Assembly (NCBI GenBank): GCA_027488115.1
Contig: JAIYCG010000002.1
Span: 21,671 to 85,670 of the forward strand
Source of the DNA: Comamonadaceae bacterium
Lineage (GTDB): Bacteria; Pseudomonadota; Gammaproteobacteria; Burkholderiales; Burkholderiaceae_C
Direction of reading: 5' to 3'
Length of the DNA stretch: 64,000 nt
In this document: positions 40,555 to 48,710 of the stretch, piece after piece
Position numbering within the stretch: position 1 is the stretch's first letter
Layout: each line of letters opens with the position of its first letter
The notes under the pieces: generated by a model
The model's input: only the letters and a program-made list of their open reading frames with translations
What the model was told of the DNA's origin: nothing
Database searches by the model: none
Program-made: the position numbers and the translations under genes

Positions 40555-42668
40555 ATTCTTCCGCATCCTTTAAGAAAAAGTATGCCGCCTATCAGTGGCG
40601 GCTACATCGCAATGTTTTAGCGTATGTACTGATACTGGTTGTCTTGATGGGTGTGATGGGTTGGGCGGAGCATGAGGGCCTTTCAAGAAGTTTGATTGGC
40701 CCTATCTTTTTGTTTTCTACAGTCATGATTTACGCCCTCATTGGCGTAACAGGCAGAACCTCCAACGCTGAAGAATATTACGTTGCTGGTCGCCGCATAC
40801 CCGCCTTTTACAACGGCATGGCCACCGCCGCAGACTGGATGAGTGCGGCGTCTTTCATCAGTTTGGCCGGCGCACTTTACTTGCAGGGATTCTCGGGCAG
40901 TGGCGATCAAGCAGGGGGGTTGGCCTACGTCATGGGGTGGACTGGCGGATTTTGTTTGGTGGCACTCCTCATTGCGCCTCACTTGCGGGCCATGAATTTG
41001 TACACCTTGCCAGATTTTTTCAGTCAACGTTTTGGTGGGCACTGGCCAAGGTTGTTGGCGGCATGGTCTGCCATTCTTTGCTCATTCACCTACGTAGTGG
41101 CACAAATTTACGGCATTGGCCTGATTGCTTCCCGCTTAACTGGCGTGCAGTTTGAAATTGGTATTTTGCTTGGCTTGGGTGGCGTTTTGCTGTGTTCTTT
41201 TTTAGGGGGCATGCGCGCAATTACTTGGACCCAAGTGGCGCAGTACATCATTTTGATGCTGGCATTTTTGATTCCAGTTTCATGGCTGGCTTACAAGCAA
41301 CTTGACACGCCTTGGGCGCCGTTGGCGTATGGTTCTCAGCTGTCTAAGATTGCCGAACTTGAGCAGAAACTCATTGCCGACCCCTCTGAATTGGCCGTGA
41401 GACAAGAGTATTTTCGGCGCGCTGAATCACTGCAGTTAAAACTTGAAAATGTGGCGCAATCGCTGCAAAACGAACAACAAATTTTGGAGCAACAAGTTCG
41501 GGATTTAAAGCTTCAAAACGCAGAATTTTCAGTCATTGCTCAAGCGCGGCGAGACTTGCTGGCATTGCCCAAAAATGCGGTTGAAGCCAAGGATATTTGG
41601 CAAAAGGCCATGCAAGAGAACTATCTGCGATCCCAACCCCTGAGTGGCATGCCGCTGCATGGCAAGGCTTTCCAAGGTGAGCCTGACGGCACGCCTCAAG
41701 AGCAAGTGCAATTTCAGAACTCTCGGATTAATTTTGTTGCGCTCATTTTTTGTCTCATGGCCGGTACCGCAGGGCTGCCGCATTTGATCACTCGCTTTTA
41801 CACCGTACCTAACGAATCAGAAGCGCGGTTGTCAGTGGCTTGGTCTTTGTTTTTTATTGCCATCTTGTATCTCAGTGCCCCGGCTTTGGCCGTGCTTGTG
41901 AAGTTTGAGGTCATGAACAACCTGGTGGGCAGCTCCTTTTCTGAGCTTCCCCATTGGCTTGCTCAGTGGTCAAGGGTTGACAGCGCATTGGTCGAAGTTT
42001 CAGATGTGAATCTTGACGGTGTCTTGCAGTTTGGTGAACTCAAGTTAGGAGCCGACATGATCATGTTGGCCAGCCCAGAACTTGCAGGATTGCCCTATGT
42101 CATTTCGGGTTTGGTGGCGGCGGGAGGCTTCGCTGCTGCTTTGTCCACAGCAGATGGATTGCTTTTGACCATCAGCAATGCCTTTGTCCATGACATGCGC
42201 TTAGGCATGAAAAATGGCATGCAAACCCAAGAGGGTCGTGTGGTTTTGTCAAAGTTCGCGTTGCTGGCGGTTGCCTTGTGCGCAGCATTGGTGGCTGCAT
42301 GGAAGCCTGCTCAAATTTTGGCTTTGGTCTCAGCTTCTTTTTCTTTGGCTGCATCAGCATTTTTCCCTGGCATGGTGATGGGTATTTTCTGGAAGAAAGC
42401 CAGCCGAAAAGGCGTGGTTTTGGGCATGCTTCTCGGCCTTGGCGTCACGCTTTGCTACATGATTCTTAACACGGCAACAGCAAGATCCCTTTTGAACTGG
42501 ACACCAGAAACCGGTTTATTCCTAGGTATCCAGCCTATTTCTGCCGGTATTTTGGGGGTGCCTGTTGGGTTTTTGGCCATTGTGTTGGGCAGCTGGGCCT
42601 GGCCAGATCGACCCAACTCTTTAATGAACCACGATTCAGCCACTCCACCCCTCTATCCGAACCTCTAA
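40551..42668 (+). CDS. Sodium:solute symporter (VC_2705-type), with coiled-coil insert and EF-hand-like loop
   Basis: A 705-residue transporter of the SSS family, with about 13 hydrophobic helices. The core motif [20 protein letters not shown] lies near residue 80, and a second conserved helix pair, [21 protein letters not shown], near residue 520. Between helices near residues 260-370 is a charged segment rich in Glu, Gln and Leu that looks like a coiled coil. Near residues 485-496 the loop [12 protein letters not shown] matches the EF-hand calcium pattern at every ligand position. The TTG start overlaps the ppsA stop (TTGA), so it is co-translated with PEP synthase. A short-chain organic acid is a reasonable substrate guess from context, nothing more. 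Confidence 0.85.
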   Translation: MNSSASFKKKYAAYQWRLHRNVLAYVLILVVLMGVMGWAEHEGLSRSLIGPIFLFSTVMIYALIGVTGRTSNAEEYYVAGRRIPAFYNGMATAADWMSAASFISLAGALYLQGFSGSGDQAGGLAYVMGWTGGFCLVALLIAPHLRAMNLYTLPDFFSQRFGGHWPRLLAAWSAILCSFTYVVAQIYGIGLIASRLTGVQFEIGILLGLGGVLLCSFLGGMRAITWTQVAQYIILMLAFLIPVSWLAYKQLDTPWAPLAYGSQLSKIAELEQKLIADPSELAVRQEYFRRAESLQLKLENVAQSLQNEQQILEQQVRDLKLQNAEFSVIAQARRDLLALPKNAVEAKDIWQKAMQENYLRSQPLSGMPLHGKAFQGEPDGTPQEQVQFQNSRINFVALIFCLMAGTAGLPHLITRFYTVPNESEARLSVAWSLFFIAILYLSAPALAVLVKFEVMNNLVGSSFSELPHWLAQWSRVDSALVEVSDVNLDGVLQFGELKLGADMIMLASPELAGLPYVISGLVAAGGFAAALSTADGLLLTISNAFVHDMRLGMKNGMQTQEGRVVLSKFALLAVALCAALVAAWKPAQILALVSASFSLAASAFFPGMVMGIFWKKASRKGVVLGMLLGLGVTLCYMILNTATARSLLNWTPETGLFLGIQPISAGILGVPVGFLAIVLGSWAWPDRPNSLMNHDSATPPLYPNL

Positions 42669-42677
42669 TTCCTGAGC

Positions 42678-42732
42678 TATACTAGCGGGCTCACCTTGCT
42701 GCACCCCACCCGACGCTGGGGGTAGCTTTTTT
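42678..42732 (+). promoter_or_regulatory. rpsF promoter -10 and S6:S18-type leader hairpin
   Basis: A -10 TATACT (42678-42683) is followed by a stem-loop at 42698-42726: lower stem GCT/AGC, a GC bulge, upper stem ACCCC/GGGGT, and a loop containing CCGACGC. A run of six T follows (42727-42732). A hairpin displaying CCG in front of rpsF is the known binding motif through which S6:S18 represses their own operon. The T run suggests it could also act as an attenuator. Further down, AACCCAAAAGG occurs twice just before the rpsF ribosome site. Confidence 0.6.
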
Positions 42733-42767
42733 AGAACCCAAAAGGTTAAAACCCAAAAGGAGTATCA

Positions 42768-43133
42768 ATGCGTCATTACGAAATCATTTTGCTGATTCAT
42801 CCGGATCAGAGCGAACAAGTCCCAGCCATGCTGGAGCGCTACAAAGGCATGATCGTTGCCGGTGGTGGAAAAATTCACCGTGTTGAAGACTGGGGTCGTC
42901 GTCAGATGGCCTACCAAATTAACAAATTGGGCAAAGCCCATTACTTGTGCGTGAACATTGAAGCTGATCAGGCTGTGATGGCCGAACTCGAACATGCTTT
43001 CAAGTTCAACGATGCTGTTTTGCGTCACTTGACCGTTCTGAAGAAGAAAGCCGATGCAGGCCCATCTTCCATGATGAAGCAAGTCGAGCGCGAAGAAGCT
43101 CGCAAAGCCCAACAAGCCGAATTTGCAAACTAA
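42768..43133 (+). CDS. rpsF: 30S ribosomal protein S6
   Basis: A 121-residue S6 protein. It begins [20 protein letters not shown] and contains [20 protein letters not shown], the core RNA- and S18-contact region, and VEADQ-like sequence ([20 protein letters not shown]). The C-terminal tail is Lys/Glu-rich ([13 protein letters not shown]). An AAGGAG ribosome site precedes ATG 42768. First gene of rpsF-priB-rpsR-rplI. Confidence 0.98.
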   Translation: MRHYEIILLIHPDQSEQVPAMLERYKGMIVAGGGKIHRVEDWGRRQMAYQINKLGKAHYLCVNIEADQAVMAELEHAFKFNDAVLRHLTVLKKKADAGPSSMMKQVEREEARKAQQAEFAN

Positions 43134-43151
43134 CCACATTCGTTAACAGGA

Positions 43152-43448
43152 GTGACGGAAGAAAACCACCTTGAATTAACCGCTGGTATCGCAGAGCAAA
43201 AAGCCATTCGATACACACCGGCTGGATTACCAGTCATAGACTTGGTTCTAGAGCACAGCTCTAGCATGCAAGAAGCGGGAGTTCTCAGACTGGTCAACGC
43301 CACAGTGAAAGCTGTCGCCATCGGATCTGTTGCAGAGCGAATTCAAACCCAGCCAGTTGGCAGCGTTTGGAAATTCAGCGGTTTTTTGGCCACACCCAAA
43401 AACGGAAAAAATGTGATTCTGCATATTCAAGAATTCAAGACACTTTAA
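43152..43448 (+). CDS. priB: Primosomal replication protein N (PriB)
   Basis: A 98-residue single-stranded-DNA-binding OB-fold protein that helps restart stalled replication forks with PriA. The family sequence shows in RYTPAGLPVIDLVLEHSSSM near residue 20 and the last strands GFLATPKNGKNVILHIQEF. It uses a GTG start at 43152 with AGGAG before it. Placement between rpsF and rpsR is the standard location. Confidence 0.93.
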   Translation: MTEENHLELTAGIAEQKAIRYTPAGLPVIDLVLEHSSSMQEAGVLRLVNATVKAVAIGSVAERIQTQPVGSVWKFSGFLATPKNGKNVILHIQEFKTL

Positions 43449-43463
43449 TTTTCAGGAGGCCCC

Positions 43464-43745
43464 ATGGCCACTTTCAAAAAATTTAACAAAGACAAGCGCC
43501 CCAAGCGCAACACCCAGTCACTGCTGTTCAAGCGCAAGCGTTTCTGCCGCTTCACAGTGACAGGCGTGGAGGAGATTGATTACAAAGACGTCGACACATT
43601 GCGCGACTTCATTGCTGAAAACGGCAAAATCATTCCAGCACGCTTGACAGGCACGCGCGCCATTTACCAGCGCCAATTGAACACCGCCATCAAGCGCGCT
43701 CGCTTCTTGGCCATGTTGCCTTACAGCGACCAGCACAAAGTTTAA
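43464..43745 (+). CDS. rpsR: 30S ribosomal protein S18
   Basis: A 93-residue S18 protein, somewhat longer than in E. coli (75) because of the basic N-terminus [17 protein letters not shown]. The core is recognisable in [36 protein letters not shown] and the RNA-binding end [20 protein letters not shown]. An AGGAGG ribosome site precedes ATG 43464. S18 pairs with S6 on the ribosome and probably on the rpsF leader. Confidence 0.98.
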   Translation: MATFKKFNKDKRPKRNTQSLLFKRKRFCRFTVTGVEEIDYKDVDTLRDFIAENGKIIPARLTGTRAIYQRQLNTAIKRARFLAMLPYSDQHKV

Positions 43746-43756
43746 GGAGATCAACC

Positions 43757-44209
43757 ATGCAAATTATTCTGCTCGATAAGGTTGTGAACCTTGGCAATTT
43801 GGGTGAAATCGTTAAAGTTAAAGACGGTTACGCTCGCAACTTCCTCATCCCCTCCGGACGTGCACGTCGCGCCACTGAAGCCAACAAAGCTGAATTCGAA
43901 GCTCGCCGTGTCGAACTGGAAAAGGCAGCAGCAGCCAAGTTGGCTGAAGCTCAAGCGCAAGGCGAAAAATTGGCGGGTGCAGTGGTTAAAATCACTCAAA
44001 AGGCTGGCGTTGACGGTCGTTTGTTTGGTTCAGTCACCAACCACGACATCGCTGAAGAGTTGAACAAAGCCGGTTACGGTTTGGCCAAAGCACAAATCCG
44101 CATGCCCAATGGCCCCATCAAAACTGTGAGCGAATCGTCAGTTTCTGTGGCATTGCACACAGATGTGGTGGTTGAAGTTACCGTTTCTGTTTACGGCGAA
44201 ACAGCTTAA
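43757..44209 (+). CDS. rplI: 50S ribosomal protein L9
   Basis: A 150-residue L9 protein. The N-terminal rRNA-binding domain begins [19 protein letters not shown] and continues with [21 protein letters not shown] long helix connects it (residues 48-78, rich in Ala, Lys and Glu) to the C-terminal domain, which has [16 protein letters not shown]. It closes the operon and is followed by a strong terminator. Confidence 0.98.
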   Translation: MQIILLDKVVNLGNLGEIVKVKDGYARNFLIPSGRARRATEANKAEFEARRVELEKAAAAKLAEAQAQGEKLAGAVVKITQKAGVDGRLFGSVTNHDIAEELNKAGYGLAKAQIRMPNGPIKTVSESSVSVALHTDVVVEVTVSVYGETA

Positions 44210-44226
44210 TTTTTAAGCTATTCACG

Positions 44227-44264
44227 AAGCCGCCCGTCGAATGACTGGCGGCTTTTTCTTTTTT
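44227..44264 (+). terminator. Terminator after rplI
   Basis: An 8-bp stem AAGCCGCC/GGCGGCTT (44227-44254) with a 12-base loop, followed by TTTCTTTTTTC. It separates the ribosomal protein operon from dnaB. Confidence 0.85.
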
Positions 44265-44280
44265 CACGAATACATACTGT

Positions 44281-44322
44281 TTATTCACAAGACTTTCTTC
44301 ACTTACCAAGGACTTATCCACA
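44281..44322 (+). promoter_or_regulatory. Two DnaA-box matches upstream of dnaB
   Basis: TTATTCACA (44281-44289) and TTATCCACA (44314-44322) both fit the DnaA box TTATNCACA; the second is the perfect consensus. They have the same orientation, 33 bases apart from start to start, about three helical turns. They lie 63-104 bases before the dnaB ATG, where a promoter should be. DnaA control of dnaB is inferred. Confidence 0.55.
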
Positions 44323-44384
44323 GGCTTGTCCCATGACCAAAGTTCCAGCAGTGCGTAAGATCGAGGATTCAAAATAGAGCGTCC

Positions 44385-45818
44385 ATGTCAGCACTTTTTT
44401 CTCCTCAGTCTCACTCTGAATCCGAATTGGGTTTCAGCGCTGTCAGTCAAGATCAACAAATTGCACAACTGCGTGTGCCGCCTCACTCTATTGAGGCTGA
44501 GTCAAGTGTGCTCGGTGGCTTGTTGCTGGACAACACAGCGTGGGACCGAATGGGGGACTTGCTGACAGACAATGATTTCTATCGGCATGAACACAAGCTT
44601 ATTTTTTCGGCCATTTCAACCCTGATCAACAACTCTAAACCGGCCGATGTCATTACGGTGTACGAGCAGTTGCAAAATCAAGGCAAAGCAGAGGGCATGG
44701 GAGGCTTGGGCTATCTCAACTCCTTGGCTCAGTACGTGCCAAGTGCGAGCAACATCAGGCGCTATGCAGAAATTGTTCGCGAGAGGTCCATTCTTCGCAA
44801 GTTGGTCACGGCCAGCGATGAAATTGCAACCAATGCGTTTAGCCCTCAAGGTCGTCCCGTCGAAAGAATCCTAGACGAAGCCGAACAAAAGATTTTCAAT
44901 ATCGGTGAAGAAGGCTCGCGCATGAAGCAGGGCTTTCAATCCATGGACACCTTGGTGGTCGACCTCATGGACCGGGTACAAGAAATGGCCGACAACCCCA
45001 ATGACATCACAGGGGTGCCCACTGGATTTTACGATTTAGATCGCATGACTTCAGGTTTGCAGGCGGGCGACTTGGTGGTCTTGGCTGCTCGCCCCTCCAT
45101 GGGCAAAACGGCATTTGCCATCAACATTGCCGAGCACGTTGCTTTGAATGAAGGTTTGCCTGTGGCTGTGTTTTCAATGGAGATGGGTGCTGCGCAATTG
45201 GCTGTTCGCGTGGTGGGCTCCATTGGACGCATTGATCAAGGACACTTGCGTACTGGCAAGCTCACTGATGAAGAATGGCCTCGCCTTACGGATGCCATTG
45301 AGCGCCTAAGAACAGTCTCACTGCACATTGATGAAACCGCTGGCCTGACCAGCAGTGAACTGCGCGCCAACGCACGTCGCTTAGCGCGCAAGTGTGGCAA
45401 GTTAGGCTTGATCGTGGTGGATTACTTGCAGCTTATGACGGGCTCATCCGGCGGCGATGGTGAAAACCGAGCCACTGAGTTGGGCGAAATTTCCAGGGGC
45501 CTCAAAATGCTGGCCAAAGAACTGCAGTGCCCTGTCATTGCTTTGTCTCAGCTCAATCGGGGTGTTGAGCAAAGAACCGACAAGCGTCCCATGATGAGTG
45601 ACTTGCGGGAGTCCGGTGCCATTGAGCAAGATGCCGACATCATCATGTTCATCTACCGTGATGATTACTACAACAAAGACTCTAAAGATCCTGGTGTCGC
45701 AGAAATCATCATCGGCAAACAGCGAAACGGCCCCACCGGAGCCGTCCGCTTGACCTTCTTGAAACCACTGACGCGCTTTGAAAGCTTGGCTTCCAGTGGC
45801 GACAGTGGTGATTATTGA
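44385..45818 (+). CDS. dnaB: Replicative DNA helicase DnaB
   Basis: A 477-residue hexameric helicase. The N-terminal collar domain begins RVPPHSIEAESSVLGGLLLD near residue 30. A linker helix leads to the RecA-like domain with Walker A ARPSMGKTAFAIN near residue 235, Walker B LIVVDYLQLMTG near 345, the LSQLNRGVEQR motif and the arginine finger in GAVRLTFLK near the end. There is no sign of an intein, which is frequent in this gene. It follows the rplI terminator and probably has its own promoter near the DnaA boxes. Confidence 0.98.
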   Translation: MSALFSPQSHSESELGFSAVSQDQQIAQLRVPPHSIEAESSVLGGLLLDNTAWDRMGDLLTDNDFYRHEHKLIFSAISTLINNSKPADVITVYEQLQNQGKAEGMGGLGYLNSLAQYVPSASNIRRYAEIVRERSILRKLVTASDEIATNAFSPQGRPVERILDEAEQKIFNIGEEGSRMKQGFQSMDTLVVDLMDRVQEMADNPNDITGVPTGFYDLDRMTSGLQAGDLVVLAARPSMGKTAFAINIAEHVALNEGLPVAVFSMEMGAAQLAVRVVGSIGRIDQGHLRTGKLTDEEWPRLTDAIERLRTVSLHIDETAGLTSSELRANARRLARKCGKLGLIVVDYLQLMTGSSGGDGENRATELGEISRGLKMLAKELQCPVIALSQLNRGVEQRTDKRPMMSDLRESGAIEQDADIIMFIYRDDYYNKDSKDPGVAEIIIGKQRNGPTGAVRLTFLKPLTRFESLASSGDSGDY

Positions 45819-45864
45819 CAAAGACGGCCGTGGCGATAGCCACCAAGCTACTCTTCCTGTTTGT

Positions 45865-47514
45865 TTAGAGCACCTCGCTGGCAAAGTCTGCCAGTCGTGA
45901 ACGCTCTCCGCGTGCCAATGTGATGTGACCGCCATGAGCCCATCCTTTGAATCGATCGACAGCGTAAGTCAGGCCGGATGAACCTTCCGTCAGGTAGGGC
46001 GTATCGATCTGTGCCAAGTTACCCATGCAGATGATCTTGGTGCCAGGGCCTGCACGCGTGATCAATGTTTTCATTTGCTTGGGCGTTAAGTTTTGTGCCT
46101 CGTCGATGATCACGTATTTGTTCATGAAAGTTCTGCCGCGCATGAAGTTCATACTTTTGATCTTGATGCGACTTCGAATTAACTCATTGGTGGCTGCACG
46201 TCCCCATTCGCCGGCATTGCCGCCGTCGCCTTTGGCCAAAAACTCTAAGTTGTCGTCCAAGGCGCCCATCCACGGGCCCATTTTTTCTTCTTCAGTACCT
46301 GGCAGAAAGCCAATGTCTTCGCCCACGCTGACCGTGGCCCGCGTCATGATAATTTCTGTGTAGCGTCGATCGTCCAAGACTTGCGTCAGACCCGCAGCCA
46401 ATGCCATCAAAGTTTTGCCAGTTCCTGCCGTACCCGCCAAGGTGACAAAGTCAATCTCTGGATCGGTCAGCATGTTCATGGCAAAGTTTTGTTCGCGGTT
46501 GCGAGTGACCACACCCCAAACGGCATTTTTGGCATGCCCGAAATCTTTGAGTGTTTTCAGGACGGCGGTTTTGCCACGGATTTCCGTGACACGGGCGTAC
46601 AAGCTGGGCTCTCCCGGAGCTTCCAAGAAAACAAACTGATTGATAAGCAGGCTAGGGACAAGGGGGCCGCTGAATCGGTAGAAAGTGTGACTGCCTTGCT
46701 GCCAACTTTCAATGGCTTTGCCATGCCGATTCCAAAAATCGGCAGGCAATGCCAAAGCGCCTGAATACATCAGGTCGCCGTCTTCCAATACCTTGTCATT
46801 TTGATAGTCTTCTGCCGCCAGTCCCAAGGCTCTGGCTTTGACTCGCATGTTGATGTCCTTAGACACCAGCACCACTTCACGAGGCGTGTGCAATTTGCAC
46901 AAGGCTTGAACTACTCCCAATATTTGGTTGTCTGCCTTACCCTGTGGCAAACTCATTGGCAGGCTGACGTCCATCATTTGGGTTTGGAAAAACAATTTTC
47001 CGCTTGAGTCAATGTAACCCGTTGCATTGAGGGGCAAGCCTTGCTTCATGTCTGAGCCAGGCGATGCCGCCAGTGCGTCTAAAAATCGACTGGTTTGACG
47101 AGCATTGCGCGCTACCTCGGTCATGCCCTTTTTGTGGCTGTCCAATTCTTCCAAAACGATCATCGGCAGGTAAACGTCGTGCTCTTCAAATTGGAACAGG
47201 CACATGGGATCGTGCATCAACACGTTGGTGTCAAGAACGAACAGTTTGGTGGGGCCATTCTTCTTTTTGACGGGCTTGGTTTTTTTGTTGCTTGCAACGA
47301 CTGACAAACTCACAGGCGCAGGTTCATGCGCAGATACCGAGGAGCTTTGGACAAGCTCTTTCAAATCGGCTGAAACTTTTTTAGCGGGGGTTTTTTTAGA
47401 GGCAGTATCTCGAGGCAGGTTAACGACTTGAGGACCGGCTATTTTTTCAGATTTGGCAATTGCTTGGGCAGAGATCAAGCTTGCACGTTGTGTGGGAGCG
47501 GGGGGCAATGGCAT
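45865..47514 (-). CDS. PIN-PhoH fusion ATPase (PhoH2 type)
   Basis: A 549-residue protein. The first 90 residues are a low-complexity Lys/Ala/Ser linker. A PIN nuclease domain follows (residues 90-215) with its acidic residues in FVLDTNVLMHD, IVLEELDSHKKG, KADNQILG and VLVSKDINMRVKA. The PhoH ATPase domain has Walker A GTAGTGKT near residue 360 and Walker B YVIIDEAQNLTPKQ. PhoH2 proteins couple RNA unwinding to cleavage and occur alone or with small antitoxin genes; none is visible here. It is convergent with dnaB and downstream of the peroxiredoxin gene, after a terminator. Confidence 0.92.
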   Translation of the reverse strand: MPLPPAPTQRASLISAQAIAKSEKIAGPQVVNLPRDTASKKTPAKKVSADLKELVQSSSVSAHEPAPVSLSVVASNKKTKPVKKKNGPTKLFVLDTNVLMHDPMCLFQFEEHDVYLPMIVLEELDSHKKGMTEVARNARQTSRFLDALAASPGSDMKQGLPLNATGYIDSSGKLFFQTQMMDVSLPMSLPQGKADNQILGVVQALCKLHTPREVVLVSKDINMRVKARALGLAAEDYQNDKVLEDGDLMYSGALALPADFWNRHGKAIESWQQGSHTFYRFSGPLVPSLLINQFVFLEAPGEPSLYARVTEIRGKTAVLKTLKDFGHAKNAVWGVVTRNREQNFAMNMLTDPEIDFVTLAGTAGTGKTLMALAAGLTQVLDDRRYTEIIMTRATVSVGEDIGFLPGTEEEKMGPWMGALDDNLEFLAKGDGGNAGEWGRAATNELIRSRIKIKSMNFMRGRTFMNKYVIIDEAQNLTPKQMKTLITRAGPGTKIICMGNLAQIDTPYLTEGSSGLTYAVDRFKGWAHGGHITLARGERSRLADFASEVL

Positions 47515-47558
47515 AAAACGAAGCCTCAGAGGTGATGGTGGAAACTTTGATGCAAAGA

Positions 47559-47598
47559 AAAAGCCGCCTTGAGGCCGAGGCGGCTTGATTTTTAGAAC
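47559..47598 (-). terminator. Terminator after the bcp-type peroxiredoxin gene
   Basis: The stem AAGCCGCC/GGCGGCTT with an 11-base loop lies between the peroxiredoxin and PhoH genes. Read on the minus strand it is followed by TTTTTCTTT. It would insulate phoH from its upstream neighbour. Confidence 0.8.
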
Positions 47599-47636
47599 AA
47601 GAATAAACGGGGCTGGATTTCAGCTTCATGTTGCCA

Positions 47637-48113
47637 TTATGCTGCTTTTTTGAGAGCCTTTACAGCTTTTAAAACTTCTTCTACATGACCTGGGACTTTC
47701 AGGCCGCGCCACTCTTCTTTGACGAGGCCGTCGGGGCCAATCAGGAAGGTACTCCGTTCGATGCCTTTGACTTTTTTGCCGTACATGATTTTGTTTTTGA
47801 CAACACCAAACATGTGACACATTTTCTCTTCTGTGTCTGCAATCAGCTCAAAGGGCAGTTCAAGTTTTGTTTTGAAGTCGTCATGTGACTTCATATTGTC
47901 ACGAGAAACACCAAAAACTGTAGCGCCAGCCTTGGCGAAGTCTTTGTATTTGTCGCGGAATTGCATGGCTTCTGTAGTGCAACCAGGCGTGTTGTCCTTC
48001 GGGTAGAAGTACAAAATCATGATTTTTCCGTTGTGGGATGTGTTCGAAACCTTCAAGCCGCCCGTTGCGTTTGCTTCAAATTCAGGAAGGGGTTTGTTAA
48101 CAACGATCGCCAT
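47637..48113 (-). CDS. bcp: Thioredoxin-dependent peroxiredoxin, Bcp/PrxQ type
   Basis: A 158-residue peroxiredoxin that reduces H2O2 and organic peroxides. The peroxidatic Cys45 is in KDNTPGCTTEAMQFRD, with the Arg further on in GIERSTFLIGPDG. In E. coli Bcp the resolving Cys is five residues after the first; here that position is Met50. One other cysteine, in EEKMCHMFG near residue 99, could serve instead. It is therefore either a one-Cys enzyme or an atypical PrxQ. It stands alone, followed by a terminator. Confidence 0.92.
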   Translation of the reverse strand: MAIVVNKPLPEFEANATGGLKVSNTSHNGKIMILYFYPKDNTPGCTTEAMQFRDKYKDFAKAGATVFGVSRDNMKSHDDFKTKLELPFELIADTEEKMCHMFGVVKNKIMYGKKVKGIERSTFLIGPDGLVKEEWRGLKVPGHVEEVLKAVKALKKAA

Positions 48114-48252
48114 AGAACTAATCTCACGTGACAGAAATGAACCGCATGGCCAGTCATCCCCCTAAGGAAATTAGCTGCGGCGGCAATCCAACATTTTAAA
48201 CCGAAACCCTGTGAGTTTCTATTTTTTCAGAACATTAGTTCCGAAAACAGTT

Positions 48253-48630
48253 TCAGGTAGGAGTCACGGGAATCAAGGCCAAAACCACATGCCTGCCCTC
48301 TCCAGCCAAGACATTGAAAGTTCGGCAAGCAGCTCCGTTGTCCATGGTTTCCAAACCAATTCGGCTTTGAAATAGCCCTTGGAGTAGCTTAGGGGAGGGA
48401 AATTGTATGCGTCGCCCGCTGCCAAATAGAACCAATTCTGGCGAAAAGGCCAGGAGTTCGTCGAAGGAGGCCTGTGTCAGCGATTCGAAGCTTTGGGCTG
48501 ACCATATTTGCGGGCCTTGAACGGAGCACAAGAGAAGGGGGCCAACTTGGATTTTTCCATTCACCACCACTCCTTCGTCGCTGTAACTTTGAATGGAGAA
48601 GCCGTTGCTGGCATCTGGATGAAGTTTCAT
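48253..48630 (-). CDS. Mth938-like domain protein (DUF498)
   Basis: About 125 residues of the Mth938/DUF498 family, small proteins related to NDUFAF3 whose bacterial role is unclear. Features are MKLHPDASNGFSIQSYSDEG at the start, VVVNGKIQVGPLLL and the conserved ELVLFGSGRRIQFPSPKLLQ near residue 72, then GLETMDNGAACRTFNVLAGEGR split before the end. The frame is open to a GTG at 48696, but a TATAAT on the minus strand at 48671-48676 would put the transcript start after that point, so ATG 48630 is preferred. It is divergent from alaA. Confidence 0.8.
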   Translation of the reverse strand: MKLHPDASNGFSIQSYSDEGVVVNGKIQVGPLLLCSVQGPQIWSAQSFESLTQASFDELLAFSPELVLFGSGRRIQFPSPKLLQGLFQSRIGLETMDNGAACRTFNVLAGEGRHVVLALIPVTPT

Positions 48631-48670
48631 GCTGGATAGTTTCTTAAAAGGGGCCAGTTCTGTGGTCAAA

Positions 48671-48676
48671 TTATAG
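48671..48676 (-). promoter_or_regulatory. -10 element for the Mth938-like gene
   Basis: A perfect TATAAT read on the minus strand, about 40 bases before the ATG at 48630. No good -35 box is seen. Its place inside the longer open frame is the main reason for choosing the shorter protein. Confidence 0.45.
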
Positions 48677-48710
48677 GTTTTCCCAAGCGACAACACCCCT
48701 CGGAGGGATT

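Noticed and set aside
45819..45864. Small hairpin GTGGC/GCCAC between dnaB and phoH as a terminator
   Set aside because: The stem is only five pairs and there is no T tract on either strand.
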